Shown: piece by piece, positions 1 through 6,805 of the stretch
How the letters are laid out: each line of letters begins with the position of its first letter
Numbering within the stretch: the first letter of the stretch is position 1
Assembly: GCA_017416505.1 (NCBI GenBank)
Contig: JAFQCI010000082.1
Span: 1-15,129, forward strand
Origin: Lachnospiraceae bacterium
GTDB lineage: Bacteria > Bacillota_A > Clostridia > Lachnospirales > Lachnospiraceae
DNA: 15,129 nucleotides
Reading direction: 5' to 3'
Made by a program: the position numbers and the translations under genes
Notes under the pieces: model-generated
The model's database searches: none
What the model was told of the DNA's origin: nothing
Seen by the model: only the letters and a program-made list of their open reading frames with translations

Positions 1-831
1 CTGATCCCCACCAATACCGGGAACAAAAAGGCTGACATAAAAATTCTGGTTTTCAATGTTTCCTATCAGTAGACTTTTTTGCATTCGTTCCAAGGCAGTT
101 GGCAGTAAATCTTCAATGGAAGTGCCATCCCATTTTGTAATGATGGTTCCGGTATGAATGCCTGCTTGGGAAGCAAGGCTTCCTTCTTCTACGGAAACGG
201 CGGCATATTCACCACTGCTTAATTGCACCATAGATAATCCATAATCATTTCCCATAATGCTTTTCATCGAAGATTCCGCAGTTTCTTCGTAGTTCTTATT
301 TAGCATATAAGCCGTATGGCAATCATAAAATTCATTGCAAAACTGCATCCAGGCGGCAAGATTTTTGGTCTCATCCTGACTTTTTTCCGCTTCTTCAAAC
401 AAAGGATAATATTCTTCATAGAGAGCATCCCAATCAATTTCTTTGTGTGCGGCAAGAGAGTAATGCTCCTTTAGCGTGGCAAAGCCCTCTTCAAAATCTT
501 TTAAATAACTGGCGGTACGGTAATTATTGGATAGAAAGCATACCGGTATCGTAATAATACAAAGAAGAAGGGATAGGATGGAGCAGACTTTTCTTAAGGA
601 CACTTTTGACATAAGGTAGCCTGCCAACATGATGAAGGCTCCGATATAAATACCGGATAAACACCATTCTACTCCCGCAACCAATGCATGGATGACACAG
701 ATTATGATTGGCAGAAGATAAAGAATACGCCATTTGTTATTATATTTTGCCACATTCCATTTACAAGAAAATAGAAGGAAAAGTACGAAAGCGATAAATA
801 TGATACATAAAATCCAATCTCGTATTAGCAT
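1..831 (-). CDS. Membrane-anchored S41-type protease, 3' end outside window
   Basis: The visible 277 residues start at an ATG (831-829) with an AGGAG site 9 bases upstream, which overlaps the stop of the preceding permease gene. No stop codon is reached before the left edge, so the gene is partial. The first ~90 residues form about four hydrophobic membrane segments. Next comes a soluble region with the pattern FEEGF..L.EHY followed by EIDWDALYEEYYPLFEEA, which resembles the N-terminal helical part of S41 (C-terminal processing / tricorn-like) peptidases. After it comes a PDZ-like stretch (SGEYAAVSVEEGSLASQAGI..GTIITKWDG). The catalytic Ser/Lys region would lie beyond the window, so protease activity is inferred. 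It is the third gene of an ABC ATPase-permease-protease operon, 12 bases after the permease. A plausible role is processing of, or defence against, an extracellular peptide. Family assignment is fairly confident; substrate is unknown. Confidence 0.75.
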   Translation of the reverse strand, partial: MLIRDWILCIIFIAFVLFLLFSCKWNVAKYNNKWRILYLLPIIICVIHALVAGVEWCLSGIYIGAFIMLAGYLMSKVSLRKVCSILSLLLCIITIPVCFLSNNYRTASYLKDFEEGFATLKEHYSLAAHKEIDWDALYEEYYPLFEEAEKSQDETKNLAAWMQFCNEFYDCHTAYMLNKNYEETAESSMKSIMGNDYGLSMVQLSSGEYAAVSVEEGSLASQAGIHTGTIITKWDGTSIEDLLPTALERMQKSLLIGNIENQNFYVSLFVPGIGGDQ

Positions 832-843
832 ATACTCACACTC

Positions 844-1626
844 CTAGTTCAAATCGTCATGTTTAAAGAATACATAAGTAAGAAGAATCTCAATGGCTCC
901 AATTACGATGGAAGGTATGATTGCCCAAAGTGCCATTTCTGAAGTAACAGCAGAATTATAAAAAATCTGGTCTGTTTCGTCTAAAAAGAAAGTAACCCAA
1001 TCCTGAAATGTTAATAATTTTAAGCAGTTTACCACAGGAAATAAAGGTGTGATTTCGGTATCCGTCATAAAAGTATGTATCATTAATACAATCATTTGTC
1101 CCATACCAAACAAATAACCAAGGAAAATAGACAGATAATGATTTTTGGTAAGCGTGGTCAAAAATACTATTTCACAGGCAATACGGAATAAGGTGATGAA
1201 AACCAGGCCAAAACGAATCAAGACTCCGCTTAATTCCATGGTATTACCCCAGCCATTTAGGATGGTAAGTACGCAAGGAACAAATATTATAGTAAGAAAA
1301 GAACAGATGACTCCGGGAATGATTGCTACCATCAATCTTCCAAAGAATGCTTCTTTTCTGGTATGTCCGGATAAAATTTCATAATTTAAGGTTTTATCGG
1401 TAAAATCTTTCCCCATAACAGATGCAACAATTATCAAAATAGGAAGAAAACCAGCGATTGTACTCATGGATTCCCCCATGAAAGCCAGCCCTTCACTTCC
1501 GGTCATTCCATTCTCAAAGGCTTCTGAGTTAATAATAATGGTAACTACTAATCCTAAAAGGGTGACACTCCAAACCAGAATATCTCTTTTTAATTGATAT
1601 ATTTGTGCTTTCATTACATTCCACAT
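844..1626 (-). CDS. ABC-2 family transporter permease
   Basis: A 260-residue integral membrane protein starting MWNVMKAQIYQLKRD. I chose the ATG at 1626-1624 because GGAGG lies 8 bases upstream; an in-frame TTG at 1641 is 15 bases further upstream and would place that ribosome site inside the gene. About six hydrophobic helices are visible, with a polar loop after the first (residues ~30-50) and the motif GKDFTDKTLNYEILSGHTRKE between helices 2 and 3, typical of ABC-2 permeases next to BcrA/LanF-type ATPases. The start lies just past the TAA of the ATPase gene (1630-1628), so the two are probably translationally coupled. It forms the membrane channel of an exporter, likely for a peptide or antibiotic, by analogy with bacitracin and lantibiotic immunity transporters. 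Substrate is not evident from sequence. Confidence 0.88.
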   Translation of the reverse strand: MWNVMKAQIYQLKRDILVWSVTLLGLVVTIIINSEAFENGMTGSEGLAFMGESMSTIAGFLPILIIVASVMGKDFTDKTLNYEILSGHTRKEAFFGRLMVAIIPGVICSFLTIIFVPCVLTILNGWGNTMELSGVLIRFGLVFITLFRIACEIVFLTTLTKNHYLSIFLGYLFGMGQMIVLMIHTFMTDTEITPLFPVVNCLKLLTFQDWVTFFLDETDQIFYNSAVTSEMALWAIIPSIVIGAIEILLTYVFFKHDDLN

Positions 1627-1627
1627 T

Positions 1628-2545
1628 TTAGACACCTCCAACCATAGACATATAATATTCTTCCAGATTCTCTCCGCCGGTACTTAGTTCCAAAGGCAAT
1701 ACGCCATTTTCATATAATGTACGGGAAACCGGTGCAACGTTATCCACATATTCATATAAGGTAATGCTGCCATCTTTTTGTACCTCGAAATTTTTAACCT
1801 GTAATTTCTCCTGAAGAACTGCGATTGCCACTTCATCGTTATCCGTATGGATATGAAGGAAATTACGGCATTCCTCATTTAGTTCTTCTCGGCTTAGGTG
1901 TTTGATGATATTACCATTTGAGATAAACAGGTAATCATCGCACATTAAGGAAAGCTCGCTTAAAATATGGGAGGAAATTAGAATGGTAATGTTTTCTTGT
2001 TGATTTAGTTTCATTAAAAGTTCACGAATTTCTACAATTCCTTCCGGGTCTAATCCATTGATGGGTTCATCCAGCACCATGATTTCCGGCTTGGAAAGCA
2101 GGGCATTGGCAAGTCCAAAACGTTGCTTCATACCAAGAGAGAATTCCTTGAATTTTTTCTTTTGGATATTGATAAGCCCAACCTGCTCTAAAACTTCTTC
2201 AATACGGGCTTTGTTTGGAATCCCTTTTTGTAGTCGTTGTTTCTCAAGATTTTGCCTTGCAGTTAAACTTTGTATGGCATAAGGGGTTTCAATCATGAAA
2301 CTCATACGCTCCCTTGCTTTTGACCAGCTTGTTTCATCGGAATTGCCAAAGATGGACATGGTTCCATCGGTAGGAAGAACCAGTCCCCCTAACATTTTCA
2401 TAATGGTAGTTTTACCGGCACCGTTTGGGCCAATCAGACCACAAATACTCCCTTTTTTTATCTGGAAGTTTACCTGATTCACTACCACTTGTTTTTTATA
2501 TTGTTTGGTCAGATTTTTGACATCAATGATCATTTGCTCACTCAT
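1628..2545 (-). CDS. ABC transporter ATP-binding protein (BcrA/lantibiotic-immunity type)
   Basis: A 305-residue ATPase. The ATG at 2545-2543 (MSEQMIIDVKNLTKQY) has GAAAGGA 9 bases upstream and matches the usual N-terminus of the family; an in-frame start at 2611 would add 22 residues unlike the family and would overlap the promoter -35 box. Walker A is GPNGAGKTT (residues 39-47), the signature is FSLGMKQR (135-142), Walker B is IMVLDE (155-160), followed by a D-loop GLDPEG and the switch histidine in SSH (residue 193). The C-terminal ~80 residues are the accessory domain common to BcrA-like ATPases. It energises the permease encoded immediately downstream. A dedicated promoter lies at 2611-2584, separate from the kinase gene upstream. 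Confidence 0.93.
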   Translation of the reverse strand: MSEQMIIDVKNLTKQYKKQVVVNQVNFQIKKGSICGLIGPNGAGKTTIMKMLGGLVLPTDGTMSIFGNSDETSWSKARERMSFMIETPYAIQSLTARQNLEKQRLQKGIPNKARIEEVLEQVGLINIQKKKFKEFSLGMKQRFGLANALLSKPEIMVLDEPINGLDPEGIVEIRELLMKLNQQENITILISSHILSELSLMCDDYLFISNGNIIKHLSREELNEECRNFLHIHTDNDEVAIAVLQEKLQVKNFEVQKDGSITLYEYVDNVAPVSRTLYENGVLPLELSTGGENLEEYYMSMVGGV

Positions 2546-2583
2546 GGCATTTCGTCCTTTCTTGTTTGGATTTTTTGAAACTG

Positions 2584-2611
2584 ATTTTAATGAATACGCT
2601 TTAAAAGTCAA
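2584..2611 (-). promoter_or_regulatory. Promoter of the ABC transporter operon
   Basis: On the minus strand, TTGACT (2611-2606), a 16-base spacer and TAAAAT (2589-2584) form a good sigma-A promoter. A second overlapping TTGACT lies 7 bases upstream. Predicted transcription begins about 30 bases before the ATPase start codon. The -35 region overlaps one arm of an 11-bp inverted repeat. Confidence 0.6.
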
Positions 2612-2680
2612 AAGTCAATTTCGGTAATTAAAAAACTTAGGGGTTGCAACATTACGATGCAATACGGTTTTGACTTTTGA
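2608..2680. repeat. 11-bp inverted repeat at the ABC operon promoter
   Basis: TCAAAAGTCAA at 2608-2618 and its exact reverse complement at 2670-2680 flank 51 bases. One arm overlaps the -35 box of the ABC promoter. Inside lies a smaller dyad, TTGCA (2644-2648) and TGCAA (2658-2662). This could be an operator for the neighbouring response regulator or another DNA-binding protein; no protein is shown by the sequence to bind it. Confidence 0.45.
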
Positions 2681-2697
2681 TATTTGTATCATAAAAT

Positions 2698-2745
2698 AAA
2701 AAAATAAAGAATTTCTTAAATTTATAAAAAATTCTTTATTTTTTT
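2698..2745 (-). terminator. AU-rich hairpin at the end of the histidine kinase gene
   Basis: A perfect 17-bp stem made only of weak pairs plus one G-C (2698-2714 with 2729-2745, loop 14 bases). It includes the TAA stop of the kinase and is followed on the minus strand by TTTATTTTAT. The layout is that of an intrinsic terminator for the kinase transcript, but the stem has little GC so efficiency is doubtful. Confidence 0.5.
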
Positions 2746-3647
2746 GATTCTTCTTTTCTTAATTTTACAACAATCACCAGTTCGTTTTTTTTGATTTCAG
2801 CGAAAACTTCAGCCCCTTGTTTTTCTGTCAATAGTTTTACAATGTAAAGTCCAAGTCCGGTACCTGGCTTTTGTCTGGATGCGTCTGCCATGTAGGTGCG
2901 GTCAAATAAATGGACCACATCAATGTTATGGATATCCGAAGAAGGATTGGAAAATTCTATGATACAATGTTGTTCGTATTCTTTTAAACGAAGGGTAAAT
3001 TGTTCTTTTGCATACTTAAAAATGTTACCTAAAATATTACCAAAAATCCGTTCTAATAACTGGCTGTTTCCTTGTACAAATATGGTTTTTTCCGGTAAAT
3101 CAAGGTTTGGTGTAAGTTTATGTTCCCGGATCAAAATTTCATGTTCTAAAATTATCTGAAACAGAAGACTGGTAATATTTACAGAAGTAAGCTCCACATC
3201 GGTATGATCACTTTCTAGCATGGATAATTCAAAGAATTCATCTATCATATATTTGAGTTCTTCTGTTTTTGTCTCGCAAATTTCAAGATATTGTTGTTCC
3301 TTTGCACTAAGGGAGCCTTCTCTCTTTATAAGTTGCAGATTTCCCTTTACAACTGTAAGGGGAGTCCGCAAATCATGGGCAATGTCAGAAATTGCCTGTT
3401 TGGATGCTTGTTCCTGATGCGCAGCCCTTCGCTTACAATCGGTCTGGTAATCTAAATTGTAATTGCATTCTTTCGTTAGTTCCGTTAAGTCCCGGTCAAA
3501 TAGTTGCACACGAATCTGTTTGTTATAGGATTCTTGTCGATTCGCCTTTAGCTCTTTGGAAATGTTGCGAATTTCACGTTTCATGAGAATCAGGTAACAA
3601 AACAGAAAAAGACAAATAAGACCTAATATAATCAGTGCTAGTTTCAT
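2736..3647 (-). CDS. Sensor histidine kinase, single membrane segment
   Basis: A 303-residue kinase with ATG at 3647 and AAAGGA 7 bases upstream. One membrane helix (residues ~4-22) is followed directly by a ~60-residue charged linker and the dimerisation/phosphoacceptor domain, with the H-box SDIAHDLRTPLT (phosphorylated His 91). The ATPase domain has the N-box RIFGNILGNIFKYA and a C-terminal G-box GTGLGLYIVK. The usual DxGxG motif is replaced by a degenerate SNPSSD segment, a variation I recall from clostridial kinases of this type. It has no extracellular sensor domain, like intramembrane-sensing kinases (BceS/VanS-like groups) that work with an ABC transporter. Its partner is the regulator encoded 320 bases upstream; the ABC genes downstream are probable targets. 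The signal is unknown. Confidence 0.9.
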   Translation of the reverse strand: MKLALIILGLICLFLFCYLILMKREIRNISKELKANRQESYNKQIRVQLFDRDLTELTKECNYNLDYQTDCKRRAAHQEQASKQAISDIAHDLRTPLTVVKGNLQLIKREGSLSAKEQQYLEICETKTEELKYMIDEFFELSMLESDHTDVELTSVNITSLLFQIILEHEILIREHKLTPNLDLPEKTIFVQGNSQLLERIFGNILGNIFKYAKEQFTLRLKEYEQHCIIEFSNPSSDIHNIDVVHLFDRTYMADASRQKPGTGLGLYIVKLLTEKQGAEVFAEIKKNELVIVVKLRKEESKK

Positions 3648-3680
3648 AAGATGTTCCTTTTTGGATATTATTTTTTAGAC

Positions 3681-3881
3681 AATTGAAAAACTATAATATT
3701 CTATATGAAAGTGATGTAAAAAGAATCAAAACACCGCAGGCACGCTTTCGCTGCGTTCGGCTCGTAGCGGTACTAAATTCGCGACAAGTCGCTTATTAAG
3801 TACCGACGGCCGACCAGGCACCTGCTTATGTATTTGTTTCTTTTTCATCACTCAACATATGTTTTTGATAGTTTTGCAATT
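3681..3881. repeat. Large imperfect palindrome (MITE- or REP-like element)
   Basis: This fills the 320-base gap between the regulator and kinase genes. The outer arms are AATTGAAAAACTAT (3681-3694) and the near-complement ATAGTTTTGCAATT (3868-3881). A second arm pair starts at GTGATG (3711) and ends at CATCAC (3851) and is near-complementary for ~30 bases with few mismatches. The core is far more GC-rich than its surroundings: GCAGG/CCTGC, TCGGC/GCCGA, GGTACT/AGTACC and a central GCGAC-AA-GTCGC hairpin (3781-3792). No coding potential was seen. It looks like a non-autonomous mobile palindrome, or a structured RNA in the two-component transcript. No target-site duplication is obvious. Confidence 0.65.
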
Positions 3882-3967
3882 ACCTATAAAGCAAAATGTA
3901 GGAGCGTGTTTTAATGCTTTTTAGAGAATTTTTGTTTTTGTCTCCTGACAGATTGTCAAAGTATCTT

Positions 3968-4687
3968 TTAAAGTTTTTCTATCTCATTGCCCGCCAGCCG
4001 GTAGCCGATGCCCCAGACTGTGTCAATGTATTCGTTTCCGTTATCTGCTTTTTTCAGTTTATTTCGTAGGTTGCTCATATGGACATTTAAGGTATTGTCT
4101 TCATAATAATAAGGCTCATTCCAGATGGTTTCGTAAATGTTTGCTTTTGAAAACGTTTTGTTTGGATATTCCATGAATAATTGCAAAATTGCCAGTTCCT
4201 TTGCAGTTAAAGAAAGTGGCGTATCATTCATAAAAGCACATTTTCCATCGATATTAAGAATCAGGTTTTTAAATGCCAGTTTTTTATCACCATCTTCTGT
4301 ATCTACGGGTTTCGTTCCCGTATTGCTGCGACGAAGTACCACTTCAATTCGAACTAAAACTTCGTTTAGGTCGAAGGGTTTTAAAATATAATCATCTGCA
4401 CCCATCCGAAGTACCTCAAGACGGGTTTCCATGCCGGACTTCGCTGACAGGCAGATTACGGGCACGTTAGAGCGGGTACGTAATTCTTTGATTAAGTCAT
4501 TTCCACTGCGATAAGGAAGCATCAGGTCCATCAAAATCAGGGTATATTCCTTATTTTTTAAGCATAGGGCAGCTTCCCTTCCATTGTATGCACATTCTGT
4601 CTGATAACCGTTTTCTGTCAAGAATGCCGATAGCATATCACTGATTTCGCGATTGTCCTCTACAATTAAAATGGTATATTCGTTCAT
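3968..4687 (-). CDS. OmpR/PhoB-family response regulator
   Basis: A 239-residue regulator. The ATG at 4687-4685 (MNEYTILIVEDN) is preferred because AAAGGA sits 8 bases upstream; an ATG three codons earlier overlaps that ribosome site. The receiver domain (residues 1-~120) has the acidic pair E10-D11, the phosphoacceptor D54 in MDLMLP, S81 and K103 in LKPF. The C-terminal winged-helix domain (~135-235) ends with NTLNVHMSNLRNKLKKADNGNEYIDTVWGIGYRLA, here described by its typical VHMSNLR and GIGYRL motifs. It pairs with the kinase downstream on the same strand. Its own promoter carries TTAAGA direct repeats that suit OmpR-type binding, so it may activate itself, and it probably controls the ABC operon. 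Confidence 0.93.
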   Translation of the reverse strand: MNEYTILIVEDNREISDMLSAFLTENGYQTECAYNGREAALCLKNKEYTLILMDLMLPYRSGNDLIKELRTRSNVPVICLSAKSGMETRLEVLRMGADDYILKPFDLNEVLVRIEVVLRRSNTGTKPVDTEDGDKKLAFKNLILNIDGKCAFMNDTPLSLTAKELAILQLFMEYPNKTFSKANIYETIWNEPYYYEDNTLNVHMSNLRNKLKKADNGNEYIDTVWGIGYRLAGNEIEKL

Positions 4688-4715
4688 GTGTTTCATCCTT
4701 TATTTAGTAATGGTT

Positions 4716-4732
4716 GAATTGCGGAGCAATTC
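4716..4732 (-). repeat. Small hairpin in the leader of the response regulator
   Basis: GAATTGC and GCAATTC (7 bp, perfect) separated by three bases, between the promoter and start codon of the regulator gene. It has no T-run, so it is more likely an mRNA 5' stem or an operator than a terminator. Confidence 0.4.
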
Positions 4733-4754
4733 GCTGGTATTAATGAATATACCT

Positions 4755-4783
4755 ATTGTAGCATGAGTTTTTGGGTAGGGCAA
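4755..4783 (-). promoter_or_regulatory. Promoter of the response regulator gene
   Basis: On the minus strand TTGCCC (4783-4778), a 17-base spacer and TACAAT (4760-4755). The -10 is close to consensus and the -35 is weaker, as expected for an activated promoter. Confidence 0.6.
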
Positions 4784-4794
4784 GGAAGGATTTT

Positions 4795-4811
4795 TCTTAA
4801 TAAAATCTTAA
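4795..4811 (-). promoter_or_regulatory. TTAAGA direct repeats, probable response-regulator site
   Basis: Two TTAAGA copies (4811-4806 and 4800-4795 on the minus strand) with an 11-base period lie 11 bases upstream of the -35 box. Tandem repeats at one helical turn are how OmpR/PhoB-family dimers bind, so autoregulation is likely though not shown. Confidence 0.5.
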
Positions 4812-4892
4812 CCTGCACAAAAGACTGTATGAATATGAAGTTCTTGGTAGTCCACTTTATGAGAAACAAAATGAAATTGTGAATCCGAATTG

Positions 4893-4923
4893 TCCGTTTA
4901 TATTTTCTATATGTACCGCTTAC
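4893..4923 (+). promoter_or_regulatory. LytTR binding-site pair
   Basis: TCCGTTTAT (4893-4901) and ACCGCTTAC (4915-4923) are 9-base direct repeats with a 13-base gap, ending 10 bases before the -35 box. The first fits every position of the published LytTR half-site pattern [TA][AC][CA]GTTN[AG][TG]; the second departs at two positions. Half-site spacing and position suit activation by the LytTR protein encoded just downstream. Confidence 0.6.
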
Positions 4924-4933
4924 CTAAAAACAA

Positions 4934-4961
4934 TTGGAAATTTTAGATTCTTTGTTATAAT
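4934..4961 (+). promoter_or_regulatory. Promoter of the LytTR operon
   Basis: TTGGAA (4934-4939), a 16-base spacer and a perfect TATAAT (4956-4961). The predicted start is only about 15 bases before the start codon's ribosome site and start. Confidence 0.65.
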
Positions 4962-4983
4962 GAAAAGCATAGGAGGGTGCAAT

Positions 4984-5418
4984 ATGAATATCCGGATAAT
5001 AGAAAACATAAACGAAATTTTTGAAATAATTATAAAATGCCCGAAGGCAGATGCAAGTGTAATGAAATTAAAAAAACATATCGAAGCTTTTGAAGAAAAA
5101 CTTGACGCTATTGATAATGAGAAGCATTATTTTATTTCTCCACATGAGGTATTCTACTTTGAAAGCGTTGATAACCGTACCTTTCTGTATACCGATACAC
5201 AGGTTCTTGAAATAAAGAAAAGGCTTTATGAACTTGAAGAAATCTTATGTGATAAGGATTTTGTACGCACTTCAAAATCACAACTTATAAACATCAATAA
5301 AATTAAATTATTGAAGCCAGAACTTAATCGTTCCATCACTGCGGAAATGATCAATGGTGAAATTCTTTTCATATCACGCCGCTATGCAAAACAAATAAAA
5401 ACACTTTTATCAATTTAG
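4984..5418 (+). CDS. LytTR-family DNA-binding transcriptional regulator
   Basis: A 144-residue protein. The ATG at 4984 has AGGAGGGT 5 bases upstream; a longer in-frame opening from 4879 crosses the promoter and is rejected. Residues ~1-45 are a helical, partly charged N-terminal segment. Residues ~48-144 are a LytTR domain: HYFISPHEVFYFESVDNRT, then the typical EEILCDKDFVRTSKSQLININKI and a C-terminal ISRRYAKQIKTLL. There is no receiver domain, so it is not a classical response regulator. Such stand-alone LytTR proteins are encoded with a DUF3021 or other membrane protein. In the LytTR regulatory systems described in streptococci (HdrRM, BrsRM) the membrane partner holds the regulator inactive. 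The next gene, 9 bases downstream, fits that partner. Confidence 0.92.
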   Translation: MNIRIIENINEIFEIIIKCPKADASVMKLKKHIEAFEEKLDAIDNEKHYFISPHEVFYFESVDNRTFLYTDTQVLEIKKRLYELEEILCDKDFVRTSKSQLININKIKLLKPELNRSITAEMINGEILFISRRYAKQIKTLLSI

Positions 5419-5427
5419 GAGATATTT

Positions 5428-5889
5428 ATGAATACTAAAAAAGAACTTAAAACTTTTTTTACATGGTTAAGAAATGGAACTTGCTTCGCGGTAACCTGGT
5501 TTCTTATCCTTGAACTTATTGTAAAGTGGATATCAGGGATTGACACAATTTCTGTTGTTAATCTTACAAAAACAATTGTTTGGATAGTGGGAGGAGTGCT
5601 TATATTCTGTGTGGCTTTTACCAGGCTTATTATAAAAAAGTTTGGTTTTACTGCAAGACTTACTTTCTTTATGTTGGCTATAACAATCTATGAAGTTTTG
5701 TTTTTTTACAACATAGGACTATTTGCAGATGTAAATCATTTATATCAATGGCTACTCTTTTTCACTATTATATTGTGCCTATATTTTATCTGCCTTGCAA
5801 TTTACAGTAATTATCGTAAAAAAAAATGTGAGTTATATACTCATGCATTACAAAAATATCAACAGGAACGGAGAAATGTAAATGAATAG
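5428..5889 (+). CDS. DUF3021 membrane protein, probable partner of the LytTR regulator
   Basis: A 153-residue protein with AGGAGA 6 bases before the ATG. It has four hydrophobic helices (about residues 15-36, 45-65, 72-95 and 105-128) and a charged C-terminal tail, as in DUF3021 proteins. The segment FTRLIIKKFGFTARL between helices 2 and 3 is characteristic. It follows the LytTR gene by 9 bases and overlaps the next gene by 8 bases, so the three are one operon. By analogy to LytTR regulatory systems it probably controls the regulator at the membrane; this is inference. Bases 5583-5747 are repeated, inverted, at 12119-12283. Confidence 0.88.
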   Translation: MNTKKELKTFFTWLRNGTCFAVTWFLILELIVKWISGIDTISVVNLTKTIVWIVGGVLIFCVAFTRLIIKKFGFTARLTFFMLAITIYEVLFFYNIGLFADVNHLYQWLLFFTIILCLYFICLAIYSNYRKKKCELYTHALQKYQQERRNVNE

Positions 5890-6442
5890 TGTTAAGGAAA
5901 ATAAAACAGATTTAGAAACTTTAAGAAATGATATAGCGACAAGGCAGAAAAAAGGATTACCGTTTATTGGTGCCTCGGTTGTCATATGGTTATTGATACT
6001 GATTGTTATAATGTTGGATATGCCACAAGAGAAAGAGAATCTATTTGTATTTTGTTGTTCATGTCCATTGTTACCGATTTCATGGATGATAGGTAAAGCA
6101 ATAAAAGTTGATATTTTTGATAAAAGTAATCCTCTTGGCAATGTGGGATTCTTATTTACTTGTAATCAGTTTTTATATTTGTTCATTGTAATGTGGGTAT
6201 TTAGTGCTGTTCCGGATAAAATGGTAATGGTTTACGCAATGGTTTTTGGCGCTCATTTACTTCCGTATTCATGGTTATATAAGTCATTAAGCTATCGAAT
6301 TTTTTCAATAACAATACCGATCGTTGCACTTATTATAGGATGTATTTTTTCGGCTTTTTTTGTTGCTGTTACAATGCTGATTATTGAGGTTATTTTTGTC
6401 ATTGCACTGTTTGTTGAAGTTAATATGTTTACAAAGAAGTAA
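5882..6442 (+). CDS. Small membrane protein of unknown function in the LytTR operon
   Basis: A 186-residue protein starting within the last codons of the DUF3021 gene (8-base overlap), with GGAG about 11 bases upstream. The first ~25 residues are charged and helical (ETLRNDIATRQKKGLPF), followed by roughly six hydrophobic helices. The opening pattern of a short acidic/basic helix then KGLPF and a membrane helix recalls a small family of uncharacterised Firmicute membrane proteins (I think DUF7010-like, from memory only). The overlap implies translational coupling and a shared job with the LytTR/DUF3021 pair, either as effector or as a second membrane regulator. No catalytic motif is visible. 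Confidence 0.75.
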   Translation: MNSVKENKTDLETLRNDIATRQKKGLPFIGASVVIWLLILIVIMLDMPQEKENLFVFCCSCPLLPISWMIGKAIKVDIFDKSNPLGNVGFLFTCNQFLYLFIVMWVFSAVPDKMVMVYAMVFGAHLLPYSWLYKSLSYRIFSITIPIVALIIGCIFSAFFVAVTMLIIEVIFVIALFVEVNMFTKK

Positions 6443-6552
6443 AGTATATTTTATAATTCGTTAAATTTTTATGTTAGTAGTGTATTTGTAATTGACAGAG
6501 AGTTACTTATAGTGCGAAAATATAACGTAACGTCAAAGAAGGAAGATAAATA

Positions 6553-6649
6553 ATGACTTATCCGGTAATTGAACTAAATAATGGGTATAAAATTTCACAA
6601 ATTGGATTATATTGATTTAATGCTTCTTCATAAACAGCATAGGGCCTGA
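6553..6649 (+). pseudogene. Aldo/keto reductase remnant with internal deletion
   Basis: From ATG 6553, after a GGAAG ribosome site, the reading frame gives MTYPVIELNNGYKISQIGL and stops at 6615. This is the conserved N-terminus of aldo/keto reductases (P.I.LNNG..IP.IGLG). In the +1 frame from 6602, the same stretch reads LDYIDLMLLHKQ and stops at 6649; that is the conserved mid-protein LDYIDLyLiHqP strand of the same family. In an intact enzyme roughly 80-90 residues separate these motifs. The two therefore meet at a deletion junction near 6602-6609, and the rest of the enzyme, including the catalytic Tyr/Lys region, is gone. A TTGACA lies upstream at 6493, possibly the old promoter. Confidence 0.75.
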
Positions 6650-6677
6650 TGATAAGTGATTCATCAAGGCTCTTTTT
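6643..6677 (+). terminator. Intrinsic terminator after the reductase remnant
   Basis: GGCC-TGATGA pairs with TCATCA-AGGC (one bulge) around an 8-base loop, followed by TCTTTTT. It would end plus-strand transcription coming from the LytTR operon or the decayed reductase gene. Confidence 0.7.
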
Positions 6678-6738
6678 ACTTACTAAAATGATAAAGTGTG
6701 CCTTAAGCAGTCAAAAGTGCCACTTAAGTTGTGAGATA

Positions 6739-6767
6739 TTGAAAAACAAGAAAATGATTGATAATAT
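6739..6767 (+). promoter_or_regulatory. Promoter of the 2H phosphoesterase gene
   Basis: TTGAAA (6739-6744), a 17-base spacer and TAATAT (6762-6767), about 40 bases upstream of the start codon. Both boxes match consensus at four of six positions. Just upstream is an imperfect direct repeat, GTGCC..TTAAG. Confidence 0.5.
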
Positions 6768-6805
6768 ATAGATGTAAATTTACAAAACAAAGAGGAGGGT
6801 TTATT

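Noticed and set aside
524..733. Minus-strand frame inside the protease gene
   Set aside because: It is an out-of-frame shadow of the membrane part of the S41-type protein.
1145..1384. Plus-strand open frame within the permease gene
   Set aside because: It is antisense to a well-supported ABC permease, with no ribosome site and no recognisable domain.
5848..6141. Minus-strand open frame across the LytTR operon
   Set aside because: It is antisense to the DUF3021 and third membrane gene, whose frames, overlap and ribosome sites are convincing.
6493..6530. Possible MerR-type promoter at TTGACA 6493
   Set aside because: The nearest -10-like sequence (TATAAC) is 23 bases away, longer than the 19-base MerR spacing, so only the -35-like box is credible.
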